Shown here piece after piece: positions 49,151 through 60,700 of a DNA stretch of 64,000 nt. The notes under the pieces were generated by a model. That model was not told where the DNA came from and ran no database searches. It worked only from the letters and a program-made list of their open reading frames with translations. Position 1 is the first letter of the stretch, and every line of letters begins with the position of its first letter. The translations under genes and the position numbers were made by a program. The stretch spans positions 6,462,475 through 6,526,474 of the forward strand of contig CM012954.1 of the NCBI GenBank assembly GCA_000181795.3, in the 5' to 3' direction. Source of the DNA: Trichinella spiralis. Taxonomy: Eukaryota > Nematoda > Enoplea > Trichinellida > Trichinellidae.

Positions 49151-51120
49151 TCAAAATACGTCCCTCATTAATGATGATGATGATGACATCATGAAGCTTT
49201 TCTTAAAATTGGTCACCGTTTTACTCGATCGAATAAGACTGACACTGACAGTTGCAATTGAATTATCAATATTTGAATGAGAATGAGTCACCTGATTAGG
49301 TGTAAGTAAGCGGAGAATTTGTATGAAATCATCAACCAACTGTAGAAAAGTAGTTGTCGTACACCGAGTCAATGAAATTAACACAAATTTCAACAATCTC
49401 ATTCAAAAAAAATTGTTTTTCGGAAAATTTGCATGAGACAAACAAAAGAAGAAGAAGTTCAATTAGCACAAAAGCACATCAGCATCAGGGGAAAAAAAGA
49501 ACAATGTCGATCGAAGCGATGATGATGATGATTATTATTATTGAGTGAGCTATTTAAGAACGTGCTTATATTGCTCAATATAATGAGCAAGCGTCTTGGA
49601 TTTGTGTGCTTGGCTGGTAGTGGACCACCTGTTTTCCCAATCAACAACAGTTGGCCAAGGCGTCAACAAGCATAATAGCTTTGGCGCGCCGTGGCCAAGC
49701 TCCTTCTTGATTGCGCTGAACGTCGAGGGTGTCAATGGGGCAGTTTTCTTTTTCCACGCCAATTAGTCGGGTCGATGCGGTGGTGCCGGCGACAATGGGC
49801 GACACTTGTTCTCCGACCCTGGCCAATCCGAACTTTTCTTGTCCCGCTTATCCAAGCTTACCGTTGACCATTGCTGACCAGACACGGCGTCACGCGTTTC
49901 CAACCAATCGGCTGCCCAATACTGTTCTACTACTGTTATTATTGTTCCACGTCTGTCCTTGTCCATCTGGTCAGCGACTAGCTTCAGTCTGCTACCAATT
50001 TCAACCGCACGTTCTCGCAGACGACTGTCCAAAGATGGACTATTATCGATCAATTGGTCCGATTTATTTTCACTCCACTGCATCATATCATCATCGTTGC
50101 GCAGGTATTCTCTTACCTGGAATATATATATATAAATACCAGAAAAAAAATAAAAAAAAACGTTTACTTTACATTAAATCTATTTTATTGTTTTTTCCTT
50201 CATTAATAATTATCCTTTTACTGTTTTCTTTGAACCACAAACTTGGAAAACACACGGCATTACAGTAATGTTTTTTTCTGTAAAGTAATTGTTTTCAAAA
50301 AAAATATCGAATTCATTTTTTTCTATAAAGTGAAACTGATTTATTCATAATGCATATTTTATATTTATGAATGGATTTTTTTTCTCTTTCAACTTGTTTA
50401 ACAATAATTCAACTTTAACAATCATACCGAAAGTTCATCTGATTTTCAGGCAATTGCTTACTATAATTACAAAACAAAACAACTTGACGTTCATTGTTGA
50501 ATGGTGATAAAACATTATTTTTAACAAAAAAAGAACATTATTATTATTATTGCATGCATTTTTGCGCAGAAGAGTGATTTAAATGTAAAAAAATTTTTTC
50601 ATATCAGAAACTGTGAGAAAGTTGTAAATTCGTGTGAATTGATACTTTGATGATGATGAATTACCTTTCTTTTTAACATGCGTAACAACTTGTCTCAATG
50701 TAGAAGAGAAAAACCTATTTGCGCGATACTATAGAATAATTTCAGTAACAGCAATCAATTCGATGTACAAAGTACATCGATGAGAATTCATCTTCACCTT
50801 CTTTATAAGATGAAGTAAAAGAAATTATAAATCAATTCTTTACCACTTAAACAAATTACATTGCCAATTTCAAAGATGAAAAAAAGTAATAATAAATAAG
50901 CATTAACGATATTTTTACTTTACCATAACTGTTTTGAAAAGTTTGAAATAATAAAACATGATAAAATCAATAATGTTGCAAAATTATTAAGATTGTCTTT
51001 TTTTGCTTACCGTAAAAACTATTTAAAATACTGAATGAATATAGAAAAGAGAAACTTACTTCAATGCTGCGTCTGGGCCGTTGATCATGTAAGCAAGTGA
51101 GCAGAATAACAAGACAAGAG
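49151..51120 (-). CDS. Unresolved gene with leader exon and BH3-like motif
   Basis: Minus-strand pieces that fit together only in part. Exon 50116-49862 (85 codons, phase 0 at both ends) has a strong donor (CAACG|GTAAGC) and encodes a charged helical stretch containing AVEIGSRLKLVADQMDKD, which fits the BH3 consensus (hydrophobic-x3-L-x2-hydrophobic-small-D-x-hydrophobic-D). An upstream piece ending at 51060 has a perfect donor and reads in phase into it; its frame encodes a signal-like segment (ISCLVILLTCL) but no start codon. Short phase-0 exon candidates follow at 49339-49292 (LVDDFIQILRLLTPNQ) and 49201-49151 (ending in a stop). The exon linking 49862 to 49339 is not settled. If the leader is real the product is secreted; if translation starts at 50086, a small EGL-1-sized BH3-only protein is possible. 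Confidence 0.3.
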
Positions 51121-53793
51121 ATATATGCCTCTTGTGGAATTTGTTTTTTTCTCGAAAGCCGGTTTTCTCAGACAATATAGTTATTGTTTCCGAAGTAAAC
51201 GGAATTTCTAATGTACAATTAAGGTGGAGTTTGTTATTTGCGTAGAAAAGCAATATCTAGGCCACCTGTAAGAGGAACGTATGCTATGCGAGCAAGTAAT
51301 ATAAGCTGGAAGGTAAAGCGCTGGAAACGGGAATCTTTCGTCTGAGTTAAACAACACCAACAAAAAGAAAAATATCCAACTTCAACCGGAGTACAGTATA
51401 CTTGATCCAAGTATCGTAACGGATGGGTCAGCTTTACTTGAAAGATAAAGATAATTCAGGTTAGATGTTGAAGAAAAAAACAAAAAAAGTGAAGAACAGA
51501 AAGAAGTTAATGAAAAGCAGGTTTCTACTGTTGTGCTAATGATCCGGGGTCAGCAAAGGGGTCAGTTGGGCAGAAGCTGTCGGCTGATGAGGCGAATGGA
51601 CATCGACTTCGGTAGGTTATGCACTTGGCCGACAATTGAGTGAGTGGATCATCATCGTGGGCGGAGCCGGTGGTCAACCGACTGACCAACGAAAACGATC
51701 CGCTCGATTGCAATAGCTGCTTGAACGTTGTGCAGCTGTGTTTAGCCAATTATCGGCCGAGCGCATTAAGAATTTATGCAACAATAGCTTCATCGGCCTG
51801 TGAGAACGCGGAGCTGACTCATCCGTTGGGAGGTGAGTAATAGCGTTGTTGAGAACAACGCGACTTCTTCTTCTTTTCCATTTGGTCACTTTCTCTCATC
51901 ATTATTTTTTTTCAATTTATTTATTTTTATTGTTTTTAATGACTGAACTCGATAAGACGCCTTTAGCGCCGCATGAAAAGTCAGTTTTGTTGATCGAGAC
52001 CAATTTTCTCGTCAACGCTATGATCATGCTCAAATTGAATCCCATCATTTTCGAGTGGCTTCAATTGAACGACTACGCCCACCAGGAAGCGAGTTTAATT
52101 ACGCAAAAATAGCACAGCGCCTTGTCGCTTGCTCAGTTCGACCGTTCCCAGCGTTAGACACCTGCCGTCGACGGGTGCCCATCCTCTCAGGACCTCTCCA
52201 CCCGGCTTACTGTAATGATAAATTGGCGTTGCTTTCCTGTCCATTAAACAATGCTCATAATTTTCTTTTGTTATAGTAGTATTCAATTTGTGAAATAATT
52301 ATAATTTTTAAAAAATCAAGAAATTATTTAAAAACGAAATTAAATAATCGTTCTTTAATTTTCAACAATACTGTAACTGTGTATGTGTGGTTTTTTTTGA
52401 ATAATTATTTCGTGTGTTCACTACAGAATAATGACAAAATGAAGATTGATTGTAATGCAGATATTTTAGTGCAATAAGAATAAAGAAAGAAATTACTCGA
52501 AATTGAAAAAAAAGCTGCAATGCAAAGAATAAGCTATTCAAAAATGTAGTTTCTATTAAACGAGTATAAACTGTAGTTGGATTTAACATAATAATATTAA
52601 TAATCAGCTTTATTAATCGTATGAATATCAATACGATCAAAGAAATGAACAGAACATGATTTGAAAGAGTTTCATTGCACAGTTGAAAGGGAGTTTAAAA
52701 CAATTTTTGCCCATGAAAATTTGTTGATATACAGTCAGTTTTCAATTTGAAATATTAAGTGCACCTGATCGGAGATTATTTGTGGATTTAATGTCAATCT
52801 AGCACTAAGGAAAGAGTGTTTGAAAGGCGGGTTCTTTGATTAATTGTTTTCCTCCATATGAAGTGGCGTGACTGGGATAAAATCCGAGAGGAGAACCACC
52901 GCAAAACTGTGTTGTTGCTGTTCATACGATCCCCTAAGATGCAGAAACCTAAAAACGTTTTCCATTGCTTTTCTGCTAGTCAAGCGTGAAATCGATTCCC
53001 CTGGATTGGCCTTTCAATAGCCAACGGTGATTGAAACCATTCTTCCAAAATTAAGACCCAATCGGCATATTTTTGAAACGACGGTCCGATTGAAGCCACG
53101 GCGGCTAGGCTTTTTGTCATCGTCGTTGAAGCGAAAAACCGATACCGGCTATCCATTGCCAGTGCAAACAACGACGATTAACCCTGGTCGACCGGTCGCC
53201 AATTGACTGGTCGCGTGTCGGAACGAGCAGAAGGCTTCTCGAAAGCCACACATCTCAGTTGATGGACCATTTTCCACTTGGCAACAAATCACTCAATCAC
53301 ACACGTGCAAGCTTTTACAAATTGACTGCTAATTTGCTGCTGAGCATCATCTCCAAGCATTAACAGGCACAAGGATCATTTTTCTCATAATTTCCCAACT
53401 TCAAAAGAAAGCTTTCATCTCAAATGTCAATTATATATACTTAAATATATTTACAATGCTTTTTTAAATAAACACTAATGTTTTTAAATAAAAAATGCAA
53501 AAGAAATTTTCAACTATCAAATGTATGTGTGCAAGTATTAATGTTGAATTTGCATGTTGATATTTTAAGTATCATATTTTAACAATTTATAAATTCTTGT
53601 ATTTATTTAAAACGAAGAAATTATTTCTGCTAATAATGTTTTCAATTGAATTCAAATGTTCATTGCAACTGTTGCTAATTGAATCCTGATTGTTACGTGT
53701 ACTGTAATGTGGAACAAAAGTGCTCATTTGTCAAGTTTGGTAAAAAAAAAATTTTTTCTTTCAACATCTTTTTCATTTTACACAGACATTGAA
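51121..53793. other. Region with GC-richer patches and short ORFs, unresolved
   Basis: Patches at 51530-51840, 51940-52240 and 52860-53260 stand out in GC content and hold short open frames on both strands: plus 51640-51837 ending in a good donor (GGGAG|GTGAGT), plus 51939-52112 (57 codons, MTELDKTPLAPHEK...), and minus 53171-52980 (63 codons, SFQKYADWVLILEEWFQ). None can be joined to another in frame and none resembles a family I know. They may be 5' exons, promoters or gene relics. Confidence 0.3.
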
Positions 53794-55898
53794 ATGACTG
53801 GAAATCAATACGACAATGCAGATTGTCTTGAGCGTTATGACATGAAAAAGCTGATTGAATATTTGCATTCAACATCAGTCAAAAAAGTATTGATTTTTTG
53901 TTATTTTTTTATTTTAAAAAAGAGAATTAATTTCTTTTGTGACAGTTTTATCGATAAAATTTTAAATACATTTATTTATTGCAGTGAAGTAGAATTTAAT
54001 AATTTGTTTTTTGTCACATTGTAACAACACTACCGTTGTACATGAATGTGAATGTTAAATATGTTGAAATATAAGTTGTAAAAATTACAAACAGTAACTG
54101 AATTATTGCATTTCCTTTATTAATTTCTTTTTTTTACTTGAATTTAGATTGCAGTTCAGTTTGCTGAAGAGTTTATTTCCGACTACGAATTGATTTGTAG
54201 TTACTTTGAAAATGCATTTCATTTGCGAGTTGCCGTTATTGGCGAAACCCCATACAACGAGTTAGTTTATTTTCACATGTAGTTTTTAAAGTATTTCATA
54301 CATGACCACAGACAGTACACTGAATTGTAAATTTGATTTATTTTTGCTTTTATTTAACCAACAATTTTATTTCAATATTCAGCAGTTATTTTACTCGGGG
54401 TCATAGTTTAATTTTTCATACCATGCATGATTTTTGTAGGCAGTTTTGATTTTCTTTTTAAAAATGTTGTTATTATAAAGTTTTATTTTTCTTAATTTTT
54501 GTTTGTTTACAGTTGTTGTGCCAATGAAACATTTGCATTGAAAGTTGGAGCAGAATGTCTTGCTTATTTTGGAGACTCGTGCCATAGTGAAGATGCCAGA
54601 ACTACAATACCGATTTTTGTTGTGCCGAGGCAACAACCTTTAATCGACTTTCCAGTGGAAGCGATTACGGAATGGTTGATGAATACTAGTGAAGAAACGC
54701 GAATTATTATTTTGGATCCATATTTTTCTCACAAGAAAGGTAATTTAGTGAAAAATATCTGTATGTAGATTTGTTTCATTTAACAAATTTCTTTTAGATT
54801 ACGTACAAAATATTTTCCAAGAGAAATGTGCCGTTTTCACTTTTCACAAAGAACTTAATTTACCTGCAGACAGTTTGGTACTGTGGTACGAAAAGATGGA
54901 TGTTCGATTTGATCATTTGGCGATGAAGCATCCAACGGTGAAATTTTACATTTACGATTCAGAATTGCTCAAAATTGTCCATCTGAATGTGGCAACACAC
55001 AAAACGCTGCGTAAGCGTTTGTATGGAATAGAAAAGGCCAGGGAGGCTAAGTATGGGGGTGGGGTGTGGTTTTAAGCATTTGTTTTCAATAAGTTGCATG
55101 TAACTTTTACTGTTTTGAAGAACAGTTGGAATTTTGTTTGGTTCGTTGAATTTGCCCAATCGGTTGGAATTGGCCGACAGAATGCGGCAACTGTGCAAGC
55201 AGACCAACAAACGCAGTTATATGTTCAATATTGGCCAACTGACCGTGGCCAAGTTGGCCAATTTTCCAAATGTAGAAGTATTCATTTACATCACCTGTCC
55301 ATATTCGACGGTACTTGACTGCGCCGATTTCTACAGGCCGATTGTTACGGTTTTTGAATTTGAAATTGCCTGCAATTCGAACAAATTCTGGAATCCAATT
55401 TCTGGCATGTTGTGCTCATTTTCTGAAAGCACATTAACAACTGGTTGAAATTCTGTTTTGATTTGTTTTTTTAAAGTATTTTAATTAATTAATTTATTAA
55501 TTATAGACGGTGTCAGTGAAATGACGAATCAGATGGATAGGTGCAGTGTATCGTTGATTAGTGGCAGAGTTGAGCCAAAGTTGGAAAATTTTCATGACGA
55601 ATCAACTATGTCGTTGCTTCCTCAGAATATGGAAATTACGCAAATATTTGCAAGCAGTACGTCTATCATTCACGTTTTATTCAACTCTCATCATCATCAT
55701 CCGGATAAAGCAGTTTAAATAATAATAATAATTTATAATTTTTTTTCTTATTTAGATGATTTTCTACAAAGTCGAAGTTGGAAAGGCTTGGAAGAAAAGA
55801 TCGGAGAGACGCCCGTTGAAAATGTAATTGAGGGTCGTTCAGGTTTAGCTGCTGGCTATACGACGGAGCCGAAGTGTGAAATTCAAAGCAACCAGTGA
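53794..55898 (+). CDS. DPH2: Diphthamide biosynthesis protein 2
   Basis: Partner of DPH1 in the [4Fe-4S] enzyme that starts diphthamide synthesis on elongation factor 2. Exons 53794-53886, 54148-54260, 54513-54739, 54798-55058, 55126-55443, 55507-55656, 55756-55898 give 434 residues. Family landmarks are IAVQFAEEFI, GETPYNDCCANE (first conserved Cys region), LNLPNRLELADRM, KRSYMFNIGQLTVAKLANFP, VFIYITCPYS (second conserved Cys) and the tail SRSWKGLEEKIG...GRSGLAAGYTTEP. The donor after 55058 (GGGG|GTGGGG) is weak but is the only one that keeps frame. An acceptor (TTTTACACAG) lies nine bases before the ATG; the upstream ATG at 53707 would be thrown out of frame by that splice. Confidence 0.94.
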
Positions 55899-56075
55899 TG
55901 AAATAATACACACCGATGTATTATTTCTTTTGCTTTGCTTTGCTTTTGCTGTTCCTCGAAAGACGGACAATAAAGCAAAAGAAATTATATCTAATTTTTG
56001 TTTTGGTATATGCAATGAATAATAATAATAATGATTCGTCAGGGATCGATTTGAATATTCTTTTTCTTTTCAATT

Positions 56076-57773
56076 TTAGTTTTTTTCAATTTTCTCCACA
56101 CTGTCGCTTAGGTCATAGTCGAATTGTTCGTCATAGAAGGCCAACCAGCAGTGTGCATATTTGCATCCGGTGTCTTTTTCCTTGCAGCTCGCATCATCGG
56201 TGCAGTCGATGTTCAATGGCACCGCGGCCGTGCAAGTTCCATACAAGCAGATCGTGTAGCCGTTGCATTCGGCATGTTTCTTGCACGGTTCACCTTCTTC
56301 CATTCCATTTTCCCCTTCAAAGAGAGCAAGCAACAATTGGAAAGCAACAGAAAGAAAATTGACCAACAGGCTTACTTCCTTCTTGCCAGCAGATACCTTC
56401 TCGGCAGATTTGCTTTGCTTTGCAGTCAGTATCTGAATCGCAGGTAGTGCCGATTGGATAAGCTGCAATGCATCGTGATTTGTGGCGTTTCGAGCACACT
56501 TTCGTCAAACCGCAATCTTCATGCGTATTGCATTCCGCTGTCAGTGCGGTTGCATCTGTGACAGAAAAAAGAAGAAGAAGAAGAATAAAGGACGACGTGT
56601 GTTTTTAACAATTTTTACAATAGAAATGAGAAAATCCTTGTCACCGTTATTATTATTGATGCTGCTATTGATTGCCGACCAGCAGAATTTGTACTTGCAA
56701 GCACCACCCTGTGGACAAGCGAGATCTGAGGTGCATCTCGTGCGCGTTGGTTCGGCTTCTGTGCATTTGGATTTCAAGCATATTGCCGTCTCTGTGCAGT
56801 GAAAATGATTCGCGCAGTTGCCGCCGCCGGATGATGGTTTTGTCGAGCCTGAAAATGTCCTGAAGAACTGTTTTAAGAAATTATATGCTTGCTTGTTCGA
56901 AGGACAGATTATAGCAATACGTGGAGGCGACTGGGTTATTGGCATTGCTTTTGGGACTTCTTGTTTCGGTCGACCACGCCGCCAGCATTGTCCAAACTTG
57001 CAAGCCGAAAGTTCACTTTTGCAATGGTCGTCGTTGTAACAAACATCACCGGTTGGTACAGCTTGTTCGCACATCTCATATATGCAAATTTCTGAACCTG
57101 GACAGTTGAGGTGTGTAGCGCATGGACGCTGTTTGAATGGCAATTTCAGCACATCTTCTGTGGATTTGTTTTGTCTTATTTTTTCATTTTCTTTGAAATG
57201 AGAAAATCTATTCAGTTACCAGTTGCAACGTCGCAAAAACCGTATCTGCAGATGAGATTTGCAATACAGTCGGCATCTTTTCTGCACTGCATGTCTGTAA
57301 TTGACACTGGCATGCAGTAATTTCTTTTATCTGATCTGAAGAAGTTGACATGTAACAATTTTCCTTACACATTATGGTCCAGCATGTTTGGTAGCGACAT
57401 CGTTCTTGGTATGAGCAGTGGTGTTCAGAATAACATCGATTGCGTGTTGGTATGGCAGGCATGCAGAAACCGTTCGAGCAGATCATCTGATCTGGACAAT
57501 CATCATCTGCTGTGCACAGCGAACCGGCATCTGCTTTATTTAACGGTAAGAGTTATTTTATTTGTACTTTTTTTTGGTTTTTTACAATATTATTCATACC
57601 TTTTGCGTAAGTTTTGACGATTAGGAATCTCAGTGCATAGACGACTCGAATCAGCAGCCCAATGGCTACCTAAAAATTATTCACATAACAATTAATACTT
57701 TTTTTTATTAAGCAAACAACAGCAAAACAGTTATCATAATGCATCTTACCATTTTTGGTTTTTTAATCTTCAT
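56076..57773 (-). CDS. Secreted protein of repeated cysteine modules (DKK-N/EB-like)
   Basis: Exons 57773-57750, 57669-57600, 57533-57369, 57294-57220, 57157-56921, 56848-56645, 56555-56376, 56314-56076 give 397 residues. After the second exon every intron is phase 1, and most exons carry one module: the repeat is C-x5-6-C-x4-5-IC-x4-C-x2-A-x-P, then C-x3-5-C-x5-6-C-x4-CW. Five full modules and one half module (CRKDADCIANLICRYGFC) are present. A basic, hydrophobic N-terminus (KKPKMVAIGLLIRVVYALRF) is a likely signal peptide. The Cys spacing recalls the Dickkopf N-terminal and nematode EB modules. A role as an extracellular ligand, inhibitor or coat protein is possible; none is shown. It is convergent with DPH2, 180 bases apart. 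Confidence 0.75.
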
Positions 57774-60700
57774 TTAAAAGTGAAAGAAAATGAGGGTTTT
57801 CTTGAATTTTAGCTTTTTTCATTTTGCATATGTTATAAATATAGTTAATCTTGTTTATAAGAAAAATCAGAAAAGCGTCGATATTTGTTGTGTAATGAGA
57901 CTGATCGCTTTGCACGATGAAACAGGGAAATAGTGACGACAAATGATTATAGCTTTTGATTACTGTTGTTGTTGTTGTTGTTGATATTACAAAGGCTCTT
58001 ATGTTAGATGTGATGTTTTGATGTTCTGAACGATGAAAAAGCATGCCTGTCATCGTTCAGCTGTGCAGCTATGTTGAAAGCTTTCATTGTTCAAATTCAT
58101 CTGAACTGGGTTAGCAGAAGATGTGAAGCTGCAAATTTTTCTGTTAAGCTTAATAATCGTCCGGGTGACCTAATTGTTCTTCATATCTGAAGCCGAGCGC
58201 TTTGCAAAACAGCATTGTACATTGCAGTAGCATTGATCAAATTAAAAATAGGGTCATTTTTAATATTAACATAATCTTCAGGTGGTAAGAATGTACGAAA
58301 GTTATTTCATCATCTCATTTTTATGATTTTTAGCAACTGTAAAATCCATTGCTTGTTGCATTTGAAAATTTTTATAGAAATTGAAATTCATCTCGTATAT
58401 TTACTATTGTTTCAGTAATGTACAATGATGAATCATCGAAGTATACCTCACTGTCTAATGGGCAATTCAAAATAATATTTTAAAAAGAGTAAAATTAAAT
58501 AAGAAACAGTGCATTTGATACTCGACAAATTATAAATGTAAAAGTAATTGATTAATTAATTGGACGACTTCTTTCAAAACGATTAGACAACCTGTGACTT
58601 ATTTTCTATAATATGTATGCAAAATTTTTGATTTATTTGAACTGATACTTTGAACTGTACCAGTTGATCTATTTGTAGATTGTAACTGTCAGTAATAAGT
58701 AATATATTCAATAAAAATAGTACTAATGCCTTAGTGCACATTGATGTTTACGTGACTGTCGATCAAGTGATTAATTGCATCATCAAATTGCTGTTGGTTA
58801 AGATACTGTAATGATACTTGTAAATCATTTTCTGTTTGTTTATCTTCTCCATTTCATATTTTCTTTATCATCATTTTGAAAAGGTAGGTTCAGTGATATT
58901 TTTCAGCATTCGTCAAATTAGCTCGCGTATATTTATTTTTCAGTTAATTCAGTTTTGATTCTGCGTCAAGTGAACTGTTGTTCTTGTTGTTATGTTATGA
59001 AAGAATTGTTTCACTAGCTTTGCTGTTGAGTAAGCATGAGTAAGGTTGGAATGATAATAATTCATCTAAATTCTGCTTTGTAAAATCTTTTCGTCAGAGT
59101 AATGATTATTACAATTGAGATAATTTTACATTTCTGTTTCTTATCTGCTGGGTCATTCTTATATTTTTGCCTGCTAGCAGTATGACAAAAGTATTATTAT
59201 TTATTGCTTCAGTTTTGATTGAAACCATTGCGAAACCTATACTTTGAATAAATTTCATTAATCATCAAGCAAATGAATAATTTTCAATATTCGAAAATTA
59301 TATTCTCGTCATTATTCAAAAATTACATATGTGTTAATTATTTATACATTTTATAATTGCATGAATGTCATACTGTAAAGTATTTCACAAATTTTGGAAT
59401 TTTTTTAAAAAGTAATTTGTATGTAAATGATTTCATTTATTTTGCCATTTATATGTGAATATGTATGTATGTATGTATGTGTAAAGTTAGAAGAAGAAGA
59501 AGTGAATTTGATTTCTCGATGCTATTTGATAAAGATGCTGAGATTGCGCATTCGTTATTTGTGCAGCCAGTTGGAATGCATTTTCACCAACCAATTTCTT
59601 ACCGCCAACAGCGCCACATACACACACATACTTTCATGTTAAAGCGTTGTTTGTGCTGTGCATAAAGCGAGAATCGATTGAAATTTTCTCTTTCTCGTTG
59701 TTGTTATTGTTGATGGTGATGGTGGTGGTGATGATGATGAGAATTAAGATGCAGCTTGTAGTTGTATATCTTTTTTTTTCTTCTGCTTTTTTTAAATAAT
59801 ACTTGTTTTCTTCTGTTTTATTTGTCTGTGCTGTGCAATTGCTATGATTTTGTTGTGTTTGAAAGTTTCACTTGAAGTGAGTTGTTCTGCTGTTAACCAG
59901 TTTTAGTGTGCATATTCTTGTTGTGCGTGTTGGAACGTTGAACGCGCAACTCCCAATTCATCACAAACTTCTAGAAATTAATAATTCTCCATCCGCATGA
60001 AGAACTTATTCCATCTTCATTTAATCCCATACATGCAATTATCAACGTGTATAATATACGTATATATATATATATATGCTTGTTTTGTAGCAGCAGTAGT
60101 AGTTGTAAAATGAAGTTGCGTTGGAAATAAGCAAACAATTTCAAATTCAGCAAAGATGATGAAGTGATATTTCCTTTTTATTTCAAATAATATATTTTTC
60201 GTCAGTCAGCTGGTGAAAATTGTTCAGCACGTCAGCAATTCATCTTGGTGTAGTGGTGTGCTGTTTCTTTTGTTTTCTGGATCTCGAAATTGGGCTGCAA
60301 ACGACAAATCACTTTCCGTTTCGCTTTCACCACTGTAATTTAATTGGTCTATTTTTTTCACGTTGTTTGTTTGTTTGTAAAATTATAATTTGTCATATAA
60401 AAAAAAGTAATTTATAAATGAATTATGTATAATTTTTTCAACCAGTTTGTATCGATTCGTCCGTTTATTATTATTGTTATTATTATTTAAGCAGAATATG
60501 TTTATTGTTCAATTCAACTATTTTTGGCCAATTGCACATGGTAAACAAATTGTATTAGATATTCATCAGGCAAAAGTTAATTCAATCTGTCGATCTGTAT
60601 CAATGCATTAAGCATTAGGCAAACAGCAGTTCACTGATATTTTGATAGTTTGCATTTATTTATATATTTTATTCATTTGGCTTCTTTCTGGTGCTTCAAA

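Noticed and set aside
49729-50268. Long plus-strand open frame (179 codons) opposite the BH3-like exon
   Set aside because: Its product is low in charged residues and ends in a Lys/Leu run over AT-rich DNA, while the minus strand has matching splice sites and protein-like composition. It is most likely a shadow frame.
53707-53886. Upstream ATG at 53707 as DPH2 start
   Set aside because: It gives an unsupported extension across what looks like an intron (GTAAAA...TTACACAG); after that splice the frame closes at once, and the ATG at 53794 fits the family length.
56921-57109. Plus-strand frames resembling a short Cys-rich protein
   Set aside because: They are shadows of the Cys-module exon on the minus strand, where codons for Cys and their complements recur regularly.
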